Below, in pieces: positions 50,518-60,074 of a stretch of DNA of 64,000 bases. The position numbers and the translations under genes are program-made. Source of the DNA: Maledivibacter halophilus (GTDB taxonomy: Bacteria > Bacillota > Clostridia > Peptostreptococcales > Caminicellaceae); the NCBI RefSeq assembly GCF_900167445.1, contig NZ_FUZT01000009.1:201058-265057 (forward strand), given 5' to 3'. The notes beneath the pieces are model-generated. The model did not search any database and had not been told where the DNA came from. It saw only the letters and a program-made list of their open reading frames with translations. How positions within the stretch are numbered: position 1 is the first letter of the stretch; each line of letters begins with the position of its first letter.

Positions 50518-51595
50518 ATGTTTGAAGGATTAAGCAAGAAAATGGTATACATTGTTTTGGTTCTATTAATTTTTAATGTTCAAGGAGAGGATTGTGGGAG
50601 TAGATTAAATAATGTAAGTAAATTAAAGATTGAGAATGGAGTTGCAGAAAAAAACATAGACAACCTTGATGAAAGTGTTAGTTACTCAAATATTAAAGCA
50701 GATGATTTGGTGATGGAGTTGGAAGCTCAAGAAGAGGATGATTTAAAAAGTGAAAAGAAAGAGCAAAAGGTAGATTGTGAGGTGATATACGAAATTGACG
50801 AAGAAAAATTAAAGAAAATAAATTATGATAATACATATGAGAAAGAAGTAGTAGAGAAATATAAAAAAGAAAATAATGTTGGCATAATTATGGACAATCC
50901 AGAGAACTATTCAGATATTAATGGAGTTACCTGCTTTAGAGGTAATAACTTTCGAAACTCTGCTGCCTATGGTTTTGTTGATGTAAATGAAAAAAAGCTT
51001 GAAATTATTTGGAATATATCTATTGGAAATATAGGTCGATGGACAGGAGTAGGCTGGAATGGACAGCCAGCTATAGTAGAGTGGCCTAAGGAGCTTCGTA
51101 ACAGTATGAATATATTTGATGAAAAGAAAAATAAAGATAATTTAAAGGAAGTTATTTATGGGACGCTAGACAGCAATATTTATTTTTTAGACCTTGATGA
51201 TGGTAGCTTTACAAGAAACAAACTAAAGATTCCAGGACCTATTAAAGGGAGTGTTACTATAGATCCTAGGGGAATACCACTTTTATATGTAGGACAAGGC
51301 ATTAATCGTGTTAATAATAGATGGGTAAAAATGGGATATAGAATATTTAGTCTTTTAGACCAAAAATTACTATGCTTTATAAATGGACAGGATGAATTTG
51401 CATATAAAAGAAGGAGAAGCATATATACTTCAATGTGATTCTGCTGGAAAAATGTATCTTATAGAAGGAAGCTCAGGAGAAATTTTAGATAAAATATCAC
51501 TAGGCTCAAACGTCGAAGGATCTCCAGCAGTATACGAAAATATGATTGTAGTTGGAACAAGAGGACAAAGGATATATGGAATAAAGATAAAATAG
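50518..51595 (+). pseudogene. PQQ-like beta-propeller protein, internally deleted and frameshifted
   Basis: From ATG 50518 the frame holds a signal segment, an acidic linker and propeller repeats (DINGVTCFRGNNFRNSAAYG, GWNGQPAIV, YGTLDSNIYFLDLDDG) up to LLCFINGQDEFAYK, then ends at 51438. A second frame over 51383-51595 continues with EGEAYILQCDSAGKMYLIEG and a final propeller blade. The region expected between DEFAY and the last blade is absent, so several blades were lost along with a frameshift. Extracytoplasmic propeller; native function unknown. Confidence 0.75.
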
Positions 51596-51618
51596 AGAGA
51601 TTCAACTCTCTATTTTTT
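51591..51618 (+). terminator. Rho-independent terminator
   Basis: AATAGAGAG (51591-51599) pairs with CTCTCTATT (51606-51614), followed by TTTT. Confidence 0.85.
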
Positions 51619-51732
51619 CGTTTTGTAAAAGATCAAATGTATCAAACGTTGTAAATTCAGCTTATATAAATAATTATAAATTAACACTGGTGAAATTATG
51701 GAATAAGTTTTTCTTAAAACTTATAGGAACTA

Positions 51733-51770
51733 CCCTAATACTTGCAACTTGGAACCTGTAACTTGCAACT
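51733..51770 (+). repeat. Dispersed intergenic repeat
   Basis: CCTAATACTTGCAACTTGGAACCTGTAACTTGCAACT, quoted here as a whole only by its key words ACTTGCAACTTGG and AACTTGCAACT; same repeat as at 54728 and 59179. Confidence 0.7.
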
Positions 51771-51802
51771 AAAAACGCTCCCTAGACGCATTTATCCATC
51801 CA

Positions 51803-51827
51803 TGTAACATAAAAAACAATTGTAACA
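51803..51827 (+). promoter_or_regulatory. Tandem activator boxes for the sigma-54 promoter
   Basis: TGTAACA at 51803-51809 and again at 51821-51827, exactly 18 nt apart, about 150 bp upstream of the -24/-12 promoter. The same pair with the same spacing is at 56299 in front of the second operon. Extra boxes TGTTACA (51901) and GTAACA (51931) form an inverted pair. Confidence 0.65.
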
Positions 51828-51958
51828 AATATGATACATAATTTAGAAAGTAAGTTTGTTTATTAAAAATATAATTATTACTACATGATAGAGAAAAAAA
51901 TGTTACATGGGGCTGAAAAAGTAATAGATAGTAACAGCTATTTTATTAGATAGCATGT

Positions 51959-51974
51959 TGGCATAATAATTGCT
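51959..51974 (+). promoter_or_regulatory. Sigma-54 (-24/-12) promoter
   Basis: TGGCATAATAATTGCT has GG and GC exactly 10 nt apart, the invariant sigma-54 spacing. It lies 70 nt upstream of the gene at 52044. Confidence 0.8.
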
Positions 51975-52043
51975 ATTTACAATGAGTAATTGGAAAAAGG
52001 AGGATAGGAGATAGTAGAGTAAAAAAATAATAGGAGGTTTATT

Positions 52044-52496
52044 ATGGAGATTGGAAGTAAGAGGACAGGTATTATTATTTTTATAACAGTGCTTTGGGTT
52101 TTCATTACTATTAGTGGATGGAATGGTAACTGGTTTTCTGGTTTAATATCTAGTGTCGTATTAATGTTACTCTATATGATGCTTGGAGCGTCACAAAATG
52201 GGAAGCTGAATAAAAAATTATTTTTATATCCACTTTTATCATGGGCAGTATTATGGATTGTTGGTTTCTATTTTTCAAAGTATTATGCAGATGTTTTTGC
52301 AGGTAGAATGCCTGATTTTACAGTTTTGGGATTTCATCCGTCCTTTGCCTTTACTATATTGACATATTGGATAGGAGGAGTACTTACTCTTACAGTAGGA
52401 TTTTATATTTTTTCAGATTATTGGTTATCCGATAAGGGTTGGGACAATTTCAAGAAAAAAATTGAAGCTATTAATACTGCAAAGGAGGAATTATAG
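52044..52496 (+). CDS. Small membrane protein paired with a sodium:solute symporter
   Basis: 150 residues, ATG 52044 behind AGGAGG. Four transmembrane helices (ITVLWVFITISGW, SGLISSVVLMLLYMM, LFLYPLLSWAVLWIVGF, FAFTILTYWIGGVLTL). Its stop directly touches the ATG of the symporter, so the two are translated together; it is probably a small accessory subunit, like those preceding some SSS transporters. Family not certain. Confidence 0.72.
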   Translation: MEIGSKRTGIIIFITVLWVFITISGWNGNWFSGLISSVVLMLLYMMLGASQNGKLNKKLFLYPLLSWAVLWIVGFYFSKYYADVFAGRMPDFTVLGFHPSFAFTILTYWIGGVLTLTVGFYIFSDYWLSDKGWDNFKKKIEAINTAKEEL

Positions 52497-54023
52497 ATGT
52501 CAAGTGGAGTTAAGTACTTAATAATGGCATTTTCATTAGGAATGATTGTAGTTTCATTTATAATAGGTTGGACAGCGAAGAAAAAAGCTTCAGATGCTCA
52601 ATCATTCTTTGGTGGAACTGCACTTTTCGGTCCGATTTCAGTTAGTTTATCCACTGTTGCAGCAGTAGCAAGTGCTTTTGCTGTGGTTGGCGTACCGGGT
52701 ATTATTTATTCCTTTGGTAATACAATGACATTGTGGATGCTATCTTCAGCTGCTTTTGCAATGGCCTATTTTGCAATCGGTAAAAAGATAAGGGCTATGG
52801 CAGAGGTTGCTCCTATTGCAAGCCTTGGAGATATAGCGGATTTAAGATTTAACAACCATAGGGGAATAAAAGCTACATTATCCATTGTACTTTTCATAGG
52901 AGCTATAGCTTATTTAGCGTCACAAATCAGTGCAACATCTGCATTGTTTGCACATTTATTAGGATGGAATCCAATGGTAGCTGGATTTTTTATCTTTGGG
53001 ATATTGACGGTATATACTGCTATAAGTGGTGAAGTTGGTGGAGTTCTTACTCAAGCATTTCAAGGCTTGATAATGGTAGTTGCAGGAATAATAATGATTG
53101 CTGCATTTTTCTCTATTACAAATGGTTTTGGAAGTGTAGTAGAGGTGGTTTCTACCGCAGGAAAAGTAACAGCTACGGTAGATGGACAGGAGGTAACTAA
53201 AGCATTTAGTCCTGGAATGATGAATGCTTGGGGAATACTCCCAGGATCAATAGCTATGACATGGATGTTTATTCCTATTTTAGGAACAATGGGTCAACCT
53301 CAAGTTTTAACAAGGATGTACGCATTAAAAAATCCTAAGGATATGCCTAAGCTTGGATTATATGCAGCAGTAGGACATATGATTGTTGGCTTCTTTGCTG
53401 TAACAATGGCATATGCAGCACTTTATCTTGTTGGTAAAGGTATTATACCTCCATTGGTAAAAGGTGATAATGCAATATTTGCAGTTGCTGATTATGTTGG
53501 GGTATATGCTCAACTATTTGTTTATGCAGCTATACTTGCAGCGTCAATGTCAACTGCAAGCATGTTCTTAACACTTTCTTCTAATATCATTTCAAGAGAT
53601 TTACCTAGTGCATTAGGCAAAGAATTGGACTCTAAGAAACAGATTAAGATTTCCAGAGTTATTACCTTTGTAATAGGTATATTTGCAATACTATTTGCAT
53701 TAACCAGCGGAGAGGCAGTAGCTATACTAGGTACTTTTGGATGGGGGACATTAATGTCTGCTACTTTCCCAGTATTTATAACAGGACTACTGTGGAAAAG
53801 AGCAAGCAGTCAAGGAGTGTACGCAGGCTTAATAACAGCTTTGATTTTAAATATCACAGCCTTAGTTCTAGATAGAACAGGATTTAAATGGCCTGGCGGG
53901 TTACCTTGGTATGTTAATGTAATAACTGCAGCATTAGTGGTAACTGTTGCTGTTTCATTATTTACTAAAGGAGCTACAGAAAAAGAACTTGACAAGAGAG
54001 TTGAAGCAGTTATAGATCTATAA
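52497..54023 (+). CDS. Sodium:solute symporter (SSS family)
   Basis: 508 residues, ATG 52497. About 13 helices with SSS features: AVASAFAVVGVPGIIYSFG near helix 2, GDIADLRF after helix 3, TAISGEVGGVLTQAFQGLIM, GQPQVLTRMYALKNPKD and ASMSTASMFLTLSSNIISRDL near helix 8, which holds the Na+ site residues. It imports an organic solute, possibly a carboxylate, given the CoA-transferase in the co-regulated operon; the substrate is not known. Confidence 0.9.
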   Translation: MSSGVKYLIMAFSLGMIVVSFIIGWTAKKKASDAQSFFGGTALFGPISVSLSTVAAVASAFAVVGVPGIIYSFGNTMTLWMLSSAAFAMAYFAIGKKIRAMAEVAPIASLGDIADLRFNNHRGIKATLSIVLFIGAIAYLASQISATSALFAHLLGWNPMVAGFFIFGILTVYTAISGEVGGVLTQAFQGLIMVVAGIIMIAAFFSITNGFGSVVEVVSTAGKVTATVDGQEVTKAFSPGMMNAWGILPGSIAMTWMFIPILGTMGQPQVLTRMYALKNPKDMPKLGLYAAVGHMIVGFFAVTMAYAALYLVGKGIIPPLVKGDNAIFAVADYVGVYAQLFVYAAILAASMSTASMFLTLSSNIISRDLPSALGKELDSKKQIKISRVITFVIGIFAILFALTSGEAVAILGTFGWGTLMSATFPVFITGLLWKRASSQGVYAGLITALILNITALVLDRTGFKWPGGLPWYVNVITAALVVTVAVSLFTKGATEKELDKRVEAVIDL

Positions 54024-54049
54024 AATTTAACAGCTTAAGGAGGAAAGAC

Positions 54050-54661
54050 ATGAAAATTTTAGGAATATGCGGAAGTCCCAGAGTAGGAAATACAGAATAT
54101 TATATTAATGTTGTTTTAAAGGAATTAGCTGAAAGCGGATTTGAAGTGGAATTAGTAAGATTAAGGGATAAAAGCATTAATCAATGTGAAGGATGCTATG
54201 GATGTATAGAAAATAAAAAGTGTGTAGTAAATGATAGTTTTGAAGAAATTTTCAACAAGATGCTAAAGGCAGATGGCCTTGTTATTGGGTCACCAGTATA
54301 TAATGGTTCAATAACTCCTAGATTAAAAGCGCTTTTAGATAGGGCTGGATTTTCTTCTCGCTGGATGAAAAATGACTTAAAAACTGATAAAGGCAAATAT
54401 GACTGGGGACAAATGCCTTTTTCAAGAAAAGTTTTTGCACCAATAACGGTTGCAAGAAAAACTGGTCAAACATTTGCATATGCACAGCTAGCTCTATGGG
54501 CATCAGTTAATGATTTTATCATAACAGGATCAAATTATTGGACCATTGGTTCAGCAGGAACATCTGGCAGCATAAATGCCAATGAAGATACAGAAGGCAT
54601 AAGCATAATGCAGCATTTAGCAGAAAACATGGACCATGTAATTAAAAAATTAAAGGCATAA
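54050..54661 (+). CDS. Flavodoxin-like FMN reductase / iron-sulfur flavoprotein
   Basis: 203 residues, ATG 54050 behind AAGGAGG. FMN-binding GICGSPRVGNTEYYINVV and GLVIGSPVYNGSITPRLKALLDR, with a cysteine motif CEGCYGCIENKKC as in iron-sulfur flavoproteins of anaerobes. Probable electron carrier or reductase serving the imported substrate. Last gene of the sigma-54 operon, followed by a bidirectional terminator. Confidence 0.88.
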   Translation: MKILGICGSPRVGNTEYYINVVLKELAESGFEVELVRLRDKSINQCEGCYGCIENKKCVVNDSFEEIFNKMLKADGLVIGSPVYNGSITPRLKALLDRAGFSSRWMKNDLKTDKGKYDWGQMPFSRKVFAPITVARKTGQTFAYAQLALWASVNDFIITGSNYWTIGSAGTSGSINANEDTEGISIMQHLAENMDHVIKKLKA

Positions 54662-54668
54662 GCAACAA

Positions 54669-54703
54669 GAAAAGAACTATGATTTTTTTTCATAGTTCTT
54701 TTC
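54669..54703. terminator. Bidirectional terminator between convergent genes
   Basis: GAAAAGAACTATGA (54669-54682) pairs perfectly with TCATAGTTCTTTTC (54690-54703) around a T7 loop; A-rich on one side and T-rich on the other, serving both the plus-strand operon and the minus-strand activator gene. Confidence 0.85.
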
Positions 54704-54727
54704 ATATTTTTTATACTTTTTAGGTTG

Positions 54728-54774
54728 CCCCTAATACTTGCAACTTGGAACCTGGAACTTGCAACTAACAAAGA
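54728..54774 (+). repeat. Dispersed intergenic repeat
   Basis: Contains ACTTGCAACTTGGAACCTGG followed by AACTTGCAACTAACAAAGAG; near-identical to 51733-51770 and related to 49462 and 59179. Confidence 0.7.
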
Positions 54775-54794
54775 GTCACAAGACATTTTGTTCC

Positions 54795-56219
54795 TTACGC
54801 CTCACGATTTTTAAGCTTCCTGTAAAGAGTCATTCTTTTTATACCTAATAATTCTGCTGCCTTGGATTTATTATTGTCACAAATATTCAAAGTGTCTTCA
54901 ATTATTTTAAGTTCAATTTCCTTAAGTATATTGTTTAAAGAACCTTTCTCAGATAATAGCTCTGATGAGCTATAAGAATTAGCCATACTTTTGTAACTAT
55001 TTTCCAGTATATTTATAGGTATTGAAGCCTTTGTTACTTCATCTCCAGTTGCAATTACCATTAAGCGATAAACAATGTTTTTTAGCTCTCGAACATTTCC
55101 TGGCCAATTATAATTAGACAGAGTTGATATAACTTCCTTAGAAAACTTTTTATATATTCCATTTTTTTGATGGAAAGAAGATCTGAAGTGTTCAATTAAT
55201 AAAGGTATATCTTCAGGTCTCTCACGTAATGAAGGTATATTGAGATTTAAAACATTTAACCTATAATATAAGTCCGCTCTAAACTTTTTTTCTTCTACTT
55301 TTTTAAGAAGGTCATAATTTGTAGCTGCAATAATTCTTACATCAATGTCTATTGATTTGCTACTTCCTATTTTCTCAATTTGATTTTCTTGTAATACTCT
55401 TAGAAGCTTAGATTGCATGTTAAGAGGTAAATCACCGATTTCATCTAAAAAAATTGTTCCACCTTGAGCTAATTCAAACTTACCTAATTTCCCCGACTTA
55501 TTTGCTCCAGTGAAGGATCCTGCTTCATATCCAAAAAGCTCTGATTCAAGTAAAGTTTCAGGAATTGCAGCACAGTTAATGCTTACAAATGAACTAGAGA
55601 CTCTATTGCTGTTATTATGAATAGCATGGGCAAAAAGCTCTTTACCTACACCACTTTCACCAGTAATTAAAACAGGCAGATTAGTTGCTGCAAAAGAATG
55701 AGCTCGAGATTTAAAATGTTTTATTAAGGAAGACTGAGTTATTATGTCATCAAATGTATATTTAGCTTTGAAATTGGAACTAGTACTTTTTATATTACTA
55801 TGACTTGTGGTTTTTATAGAATTAATTATAGAATTTCTAATAGTTTTTGCGTTGTTTAAGGATTCAATATCATCTAGTACTATTATTCCAGCTGCACCGA
55901 TTATTTCATCACCATCAAAAATTGGGATTCTATCTACAATTGATTCTTTTCCATTTTGAAAGACATGCTTTTGTCCAATTTCTGGGATGCCTGATTTTAA
56001 AACTATTGGTAGTCGTGTAGTATTGTCAATTTCAGCAAGGTGTTTTCCAACTACTTCTGTCAAGGGTGTTTCAAGGTAATCTAAAAAAGCTTCATTCATA
56101 ACGATAACTCTACATTCACTGTCAACAAAATTGATAGGGAGAGGAAGTTTATTAAATAGAGAAGAAGGAATGGTATTAAAAAACTTATCGATTTGGTTTA
56201 TATGGTTAAATTTATACAA
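54795..56219 (-). CDS. Sigma-54-dependent transcriptional activator (PAS-AAA+-Fis)
   Basis: 474 residues, TTG start at 56219 with GGGAGGTGA just upstream (minus strand). Order: PAS-type sensor near residues 20-120 ([21 protein letters not shown]), AAA+ domain with Walker [12 protein letters not shown] and the sigma-54 contact loop GSFTGA (a Ser variant of GAFTGA), Walker [14 protein letters not shown], and a C-terminal Fis-type helix-turn-helix [19 protein letters not shown]. It should activate the operons on both sides, each with a -24/-12 promoter and identical upstream boxes. The signal for the PAS domain is unknown. Confidence 0.93.
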   Translation of the reverse strand: MYKFNHINQIDKFFNTIPSSLFNKLPLPINFVDSECRVIVMNEAFLDYLETPLTEVVGKHLAEIDNTTRLPIVLKSGIPEIGQKHVFQNGKESIVDRIPIFDGDEIIGAAGIIVLDDIESLNNAKTIRNSIINSIKTTSHSNIKSTSSNFKAKYTFDDIITQSSLIKHFKSRAHSFAATNLPVLITGESGVGKELFAHAIHNNSNRVSSSFVSINCAAIPETLLESELFGYEAGSFTGANKSGKLGKFELAQGGTIFLDEIGDLPLNMQSKLLRVLQENQIEKIGSSKSIDIDVRIIAATNYDLLKKVEEKKFRADLYYRLNVLNLNIPSLRERPEDIPLLIEHFRSSFHQKNGIYKKFSKEVISTLSNYNWPGNVRELKNIVYRLMVIATGDEVTKASIPINILENSYKSMANSYSSSELLSEKGSLNNILKEIELKIIEDTLNICDNNKSKAAELLGIKRMTLYRKLKNREA

Positions 56220-56298
56220 ACAATCACCTCCCAATATTAGATATTTTATTACTATTATATCATCAATCTAATGCCATTTTAAGAAACAATTAGATGTG

Positions 56299-56323
56299 TG
56301 TAACAATTTTGCAAAGTGTAACT
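56299..56323 (+). promoter_or_regulatory. Tandem activator boxes between the activator gene and the KAS III-like gene
   Basis: TGTAACA (56299-56305) and TGTAACT (56317-56323), 18 nt apart as at 51803. They lie 80 bp from the activator start and 290 bp from the downstream -24 element, allowing control of both. Confidence 0.65.
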
Positions 56324-56591
56324 ATAGAGTACATTATATGGAGAAATTGGTATAACTCAAATGCTTTACAGAATATTGTTTCTATAGAGTAACTAATTGA
56401 TACAATATAATTTTGAATCTGATAAATAGTTATTATTTAAAAATATTCTAAAAACAACATTTTTAGAAGTAATTATATTTTAAAAACTAATTTAAAATCA
56501 TTTGAAACCTATGGAAATTCAATGAGTAGCCGCATATTTAAACATGTTGAATTTTTAAAAAATGTATCTAAACCTTCTAATTTTCTAAAGC

Positions 56592-56607
56592 TGGCAAGAC
56601 TTTTGCA
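56592..56607 (+). promoter_or_regulatory. Sigma-54 (-24/-12) promoter
   Basis: TGGCAAGACTTTTGCA with GG and GC 10 nt apart, a close match to TGGCACN5TTGCA. 59 nt upstream of the gene at 56666. Confidence 0.87.
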
Positions 56608-56665
56608 ATTAAATTGTAGTAAGAAAGAAATCTTAAAAGCATTACTAATTTAAGGAGGAATTTTA

Positions 56666-57706
56666 ATGACTAAGAATTTTCATGTTGGTATTGTTGATTT
56701 TGAGACATACCTTCCAGAAAAAACAATAACAGCAGAAGAACTATCAGAGCTCGTAGATATACCAGCGGAAATATTGAGAGAAAAAATGGGGATTAATAGA
56801 AAACATGTAGGAGGACCAGAGGATCATTCGGCAATGATGGCTACAAAAGCATCTAAAAAACTTTTAGAAAGAAATAATATAGATCCGAATGACATTGACA
56901 TGATATTATACGCAGGTGAAACATATTGTGAATACGTATGCTGGACTGCAGCTATAAAAATACAAAATGAATTAGGTGCTGATAATGCATATGCATGGGA
57001 TTTAGGATTTAGATGTGCAGGTACACCATTAGCTTTGAAAGTAGCAAAGGATATGATGAAGTCTGATGATAGTTTGAATACAGTATTAATTACTGGAGGA
57101 AATACAAATGCATATTTAATAGACTATAAAGATAAAAATCAATCATTTATGTTTGATATGTCACCTGCTGGACTAGCTATTTTAATTAAGAGAGATCATA
57201 TGGAAAATGAAGTTTTAGGAACTGGAATAATAACAGATCATGTATTTTGCGATGATGTAATTGGAAAATGGGGAGGAACTCTATATCCAATAACTGATGA
57301 GATAGCAAAAGACCCTGAAAAATTAAGAAAGGCTAGATTAATTCATCTAACTGATCCAAAGGGAATGAAGAAAAGATTAGCTGAAAAGTCTCTACCTGAT
57401 TTTACAGGAGCAGTTAGAAAAGCTCTAAACAAATCAAACTTAAAGAAAGAAGATATAGATTTTATTGCCATAAATCATATAAATCCCAAAGCACATTATG
57501 CTATCATGGGTGATTTAGGTATTGATAAAGAAAAGACGGTATACTTAGCTGATGATGGACACTGTGGTCATGCAGATCAATTTCTTGCATTAGGACACGG
57601 GTTATCTAAAGGAATAGTAAAAGAAGGTGATATCTGCGCTTTACTAGGTGCTGGAACAGGATATGCTTTTGGCTGCACAATGATTAGATGGGGTAAAACT
57701 AGGTAA
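56666..57706 (+). CDS. KAS III-like thiolase-superfamily condensing enzyme with Cys-His-His site
   Basis: 346 residues, ATG 56666 behind AAGGAGG. 3-oxoacyl-ACP synthase III/HMG-CoA-synthase-like fold: VGIVDFETYLPEKTITAEEL, the nucleophile Cys 117 in AWDLGFRCAGTPLAL, His 271 in FIAINHINPKAH, and at the position of the FabH catalytic Asn the sequence DDGHCGHADQFLALGHGL, with His 299. So the Cys-His-Asn triad of FabH reads Cys-His-His here. It joins or splits acyl groups as CoA esters. It is followed 21 nt later by a CoA-transferase under the same sigma-54 promoter, implying a short-chain acyl-CoA pathway. Confidence 0.83.
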   Translation: MTKNFHVGIVDFETYLPEKTITAEELSELVDIPAEILREKMGINRKHVGGPEDHSAMMATKASKKLLERNNIDPNDIDMILYAGETYCEYVCWTAAIKIQNELGADNAYAWDLGFRCAGTPLALKVAKDMMKSDDSLNTVLITGGNTNAYLIDYKDKNQSFMFDMSPAGLAILIKRDHMENEVLGTGIITDHVFCDDVIGKWGGTLYPITDEIAKDPEKLRKARLIHLTDPKGMKKRLAEKSLPDFTGAVRKALNKSNLKKEDIDFIAINHINPKAHYAIMGDLGIDKEKTVYLADDGHCGHADQFLALGHGLSKGIVKEGDICALLGAGTGYAFGCTMIRWGKTR

Positions 57707-57726
57707 TAATTAGGGAGGTCAAATAT

Positions 57727-59055
57727 ATGAATATTAATGAAATATATAAGAGTAAGTTAAAAACAATACCAGAAGCAGTAAAGCTTATAAAATCAAATGA
57801 TTTTATTGTATGCGGGCTTGGTGGTAGTGAACCTTTAAATATATTAAATGAGCTTCATACGATAAAGGGAAATGGAGTTAAAGGCTGTGAGCTTAGTAAT
57901 ACATTACCATTTGGCAATTATGAATTCATGAAAAATCCTGACTATAAAGATGTTATTCATGTTAATGGATGGTTTTATACACCGGGATTAAGAAAGCATC
58001 ATCCAAAGGGACATTTATCTTTCCAGCCACAGCATTTACATCTTGCTTTAAGCAAAAGATTGTATGCCATGGAGGGAAGAAGAAAGGTTTTATTGACAAC
58101 ATGCTCAAAGATGGATAAGCATGGCTATCTAAGCTTATCTATAGGAAACACCTATGAAATGGAATTGGTGGAATCTGGAGATGCAGTAATAATTGTTGAA
58201 GTAAATGAAAATTATCCTAGAACCTTTGGTGATAATCAGCTTCATATAAGTCAAATTGATGCAATTGTTGAAACAGATACACCAATTGTTTCTTTACCCG
58301 TTGCACCTTTTTCAGAAAAGGATAAAAAGATTGGTGACTATATAGCTGATCTAATTGAAGATGGTTCAACCATCCAACTGGGTATTGGTGGAATACCAAA
58401 CGCTGTTGCCAAGGCTCTAGAGTCCAAAAAACATTTGGGGATTCATACAGAAATGTTTACTGATGGCATGGTAGATCTGATAGAATGTGGAGCAGTAGAT
58501 AATTCTATGAAAACACTATATAGGAATAAGTCAATTTGTACCTTTGCTCTCGGTAGCCAAAAACTCTATGATTATGTTGATGATAATCCTAACGTATTAT
58601 TTATGCAAGGTAAATGGACAAATGACCCTTATGTTGTAGGACAAAATCATAAAATGGTTTCTATAAATACTACAATAGAGGTTGATTTAACAGGTCAATG
58701 TTGTTCGGAATCAATAGGACACAAACAATTCTCTGGAACAGGAGGGCAGGCAGATACTGCAATAGGTGCACAAAATTGTCCAGAGGGAAAGTCTTTTATA
58801 GCTCTTTATTCTACTGCAAAGGTTAAAAATAAAAATGGAGAAAGAGTTACAGTATCAAAAATAGTACCTACACTAAAGGCTGGAGCTACTGTAAGCTTAT
58901 CTAGAAATGATGTTGATTATGTAGTTACAGAATATGGTGTTGCATGGCTTAGAGGACAAAGTATTGGTCAAAGAGTAAAAAGACTTATAAATATAGCTCA
59001 CCCAGATTTTAGAGAGGAATTAAGATTTGAAGCCAATAAGCTTATGATGTGGTAA
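57727..59055 (+). CDS. Acetyl-CoA hydrolase/transferase-family CoA-transferase
   Basis: 442 residues, ATG 57727 behind GGGAGG. 4-Hydroxybutyrate/butyrate CoA-transferase type: GLGGSEPLN, IQLGIGGIPNAVAKAL, the catalytic Glu in GIHTEMFTDGMVDL, MGQKW-like MQGKWTNDPYVVG, GTGGQADTA and YGVAWLRGQSIGQR. It moves CoA between short-chain acids, using acetyl-CoA as likely donor, to activate the transported acid. Confidence 0.93.
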   Translation: MNINEIYKSKLKTIPEAVKLIKSNDFIVCGLGGSEPLNILNELHTIKGNGVKGCELSNTLPFGNYEFMKNPDYKDVIHVNGWFYTPGLRKHHPKGHLSFQPQHLHLALSKRLYAMEGRRKVLLTTCSKMDKHGYLSLSIGNTYEMELVESGDAVIIVEVNENYPRTFGDNQLHISQIDAIVETDTPIVSLPVAPFSEKDKKIGDYIADLIEDGSTIQLGIGGIPNAVAKALESKKHLGIHTEMFTDGMVDLIECGAVDNSMKTLYRNKSICTFALGSQKLYDYVDDNPNVLFMQGKWTNDPYVVGQNHKMVSINTTIEVDLTGQCCSESIGHKQFSGTGGQADTAIGAQNCPEGKSFIALYSTAKVKNKNGERVTVSKIVPTLKAGATVSLSRNDVDYVVTEYGVAWLRGQSIGQRVKRLINIAHPDFREELRFEANKLMMW

Positions 59056-59086
59056 ATAGTGATTTTTTAAATTTATAGACTACAAA

Positions 59087-59133
59087 ATATAACCGCTTTA
59101 AACAATCTGACCGCTTGTTTAAAGCGGTTATAT
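59087..59133. terminator. Long perfect hairpin after the CoA-transferase
   Basis: A 19-bp perfect stem (59087-59105 with 59115-59133, core AACCGCTTTAAACAA and TTGTTTAAAGCGGTT) with a 9-nt loop. There is no long T-run, but its position and strength suggest a terminator or transcript-end barrier. Confidence 0.75.
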
Positions 59134-59178
59134 CTTTGCAAAGAAACTGAAATATTCTCTTTTAAAGCTCATAAGAAA

Positions 59179-59220
59179 GCCCCACAATACTTGTAGCTTA
59201 TAACCTGGAACTTGCAACTA
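59179..59220 (+). repeat. Dispersed intergenic repeat, third copy
   Basis: Contains CCCCACAATACTTG then AACCTGGAACTTGCAACTA, matching the copies at 51733 and 54728. It is next to a transposase remnant. Confidence 0.65.
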
Positions 59221-59239
59221 CAACTGCAATTGGCAAACT

Positions 59240-59849
59240 TTGAAAAAATCTACTTTTAAGCTGAAAACCGATTATAATACTGCAAAAAATCACTTAATGG
59301 CTATTACCTATTTTCAATGGGCTAAATTCCGTAGCACTAAAGCCGGTATTAAACTTCATACAAAGTTAGATTTAAGTAAAGGTATACCTGAAAAAATTAT
59401 TGTTTCAAATGCTAAAGAGCATGACAAAACAAAAATGGATAAACTTATGAGTGAAAATTAAGCTATTTATATTTTAGATAAAGCTTATAAAGAAATATCG
59501 CATTATAAAAATAATAGATTCTACAGGTAAAGACTTAGTATTTCTAACTAATATATTTACTTTATCTACTGAAGATATAGCGTGGCTTTATAAAAAACGC
59601 TGGGAGATTGAATTATTTTTTAAGTGGATTAAACAAAATTTAAAAATCAAAGGATTTATAGGACATAGTTTTAATGCTGTCATGATTAAAATAATTACAG
59701 CTATTATTACATTTGTTATGTTAAAGCTAGTTAAGCAAAGTGCTAAAACAGCCTACGGCTTAATAAGAATAAAAAGATTTATAAAACATTCATTAACTAA
59801 ATCAATTGATAAAGAAAAATTCAGTTGGGAAGTATGGCTAAGTGGATAA
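59240..59849 (+). pseudogene. IS4-family transposase remnant
   Basis: Fragments in more than one frame: FQWAKFRSTKAGIKLHTKLD with IVSNAKEHDKTKMD (59240-59461), ILDKAYKEISHYKNN, then after a break IFTLSTEDIAWLYKKRWEIELFFKWIKQ and KIKGFIGHSFNAVMIKI, ending with SWEVWLSG at 59849. The KRWEIELFFKWIKQ helix carries the C-terminal Glu of the DDE site. The N-terminal third is missing and frameshifts are present, so it is inactive. Confidence 0.85.
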
Positions 59850-60010
59850 AATATTGACACTTTAATTCCATATAAATCCAAGAATACTTCCCTACGGGAA
59901 TACTTTAACTAATTTTACTGGAATAATATTGCAATATGTGGGTTTTCAAATTTTTAAAGTTTAAAATATCATATAAGTAAAAGTCAATGGTAATATTTTT
60001 AAATTATTGA

Positions 60011-60026
60011 ACACTAGTGTTATAAT
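60011..60026 (+). promoter_or_regulatory. Palindrome next to a -10 box before chrA
   Basis: ACACTAGTGT (60011-60020) is a perfect palindrome abutting TATAAT (60021-60026), a likely promoter with operator for the chromate-transporter pair; no clear -35 box. Confidence 0.45.
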
Positions 60027-60074
60027 ATATAATAAAAAGGAAATGATTTGATTATATAGACTTGGAGGATAACT

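Noticed and set aside
59850..60010. Terminal inverted repeat of the IS4-type remnant
   Set aside because: TTCCC/GGGAA near 59898 forms only a short stem and no matching left end could be found near 59240.
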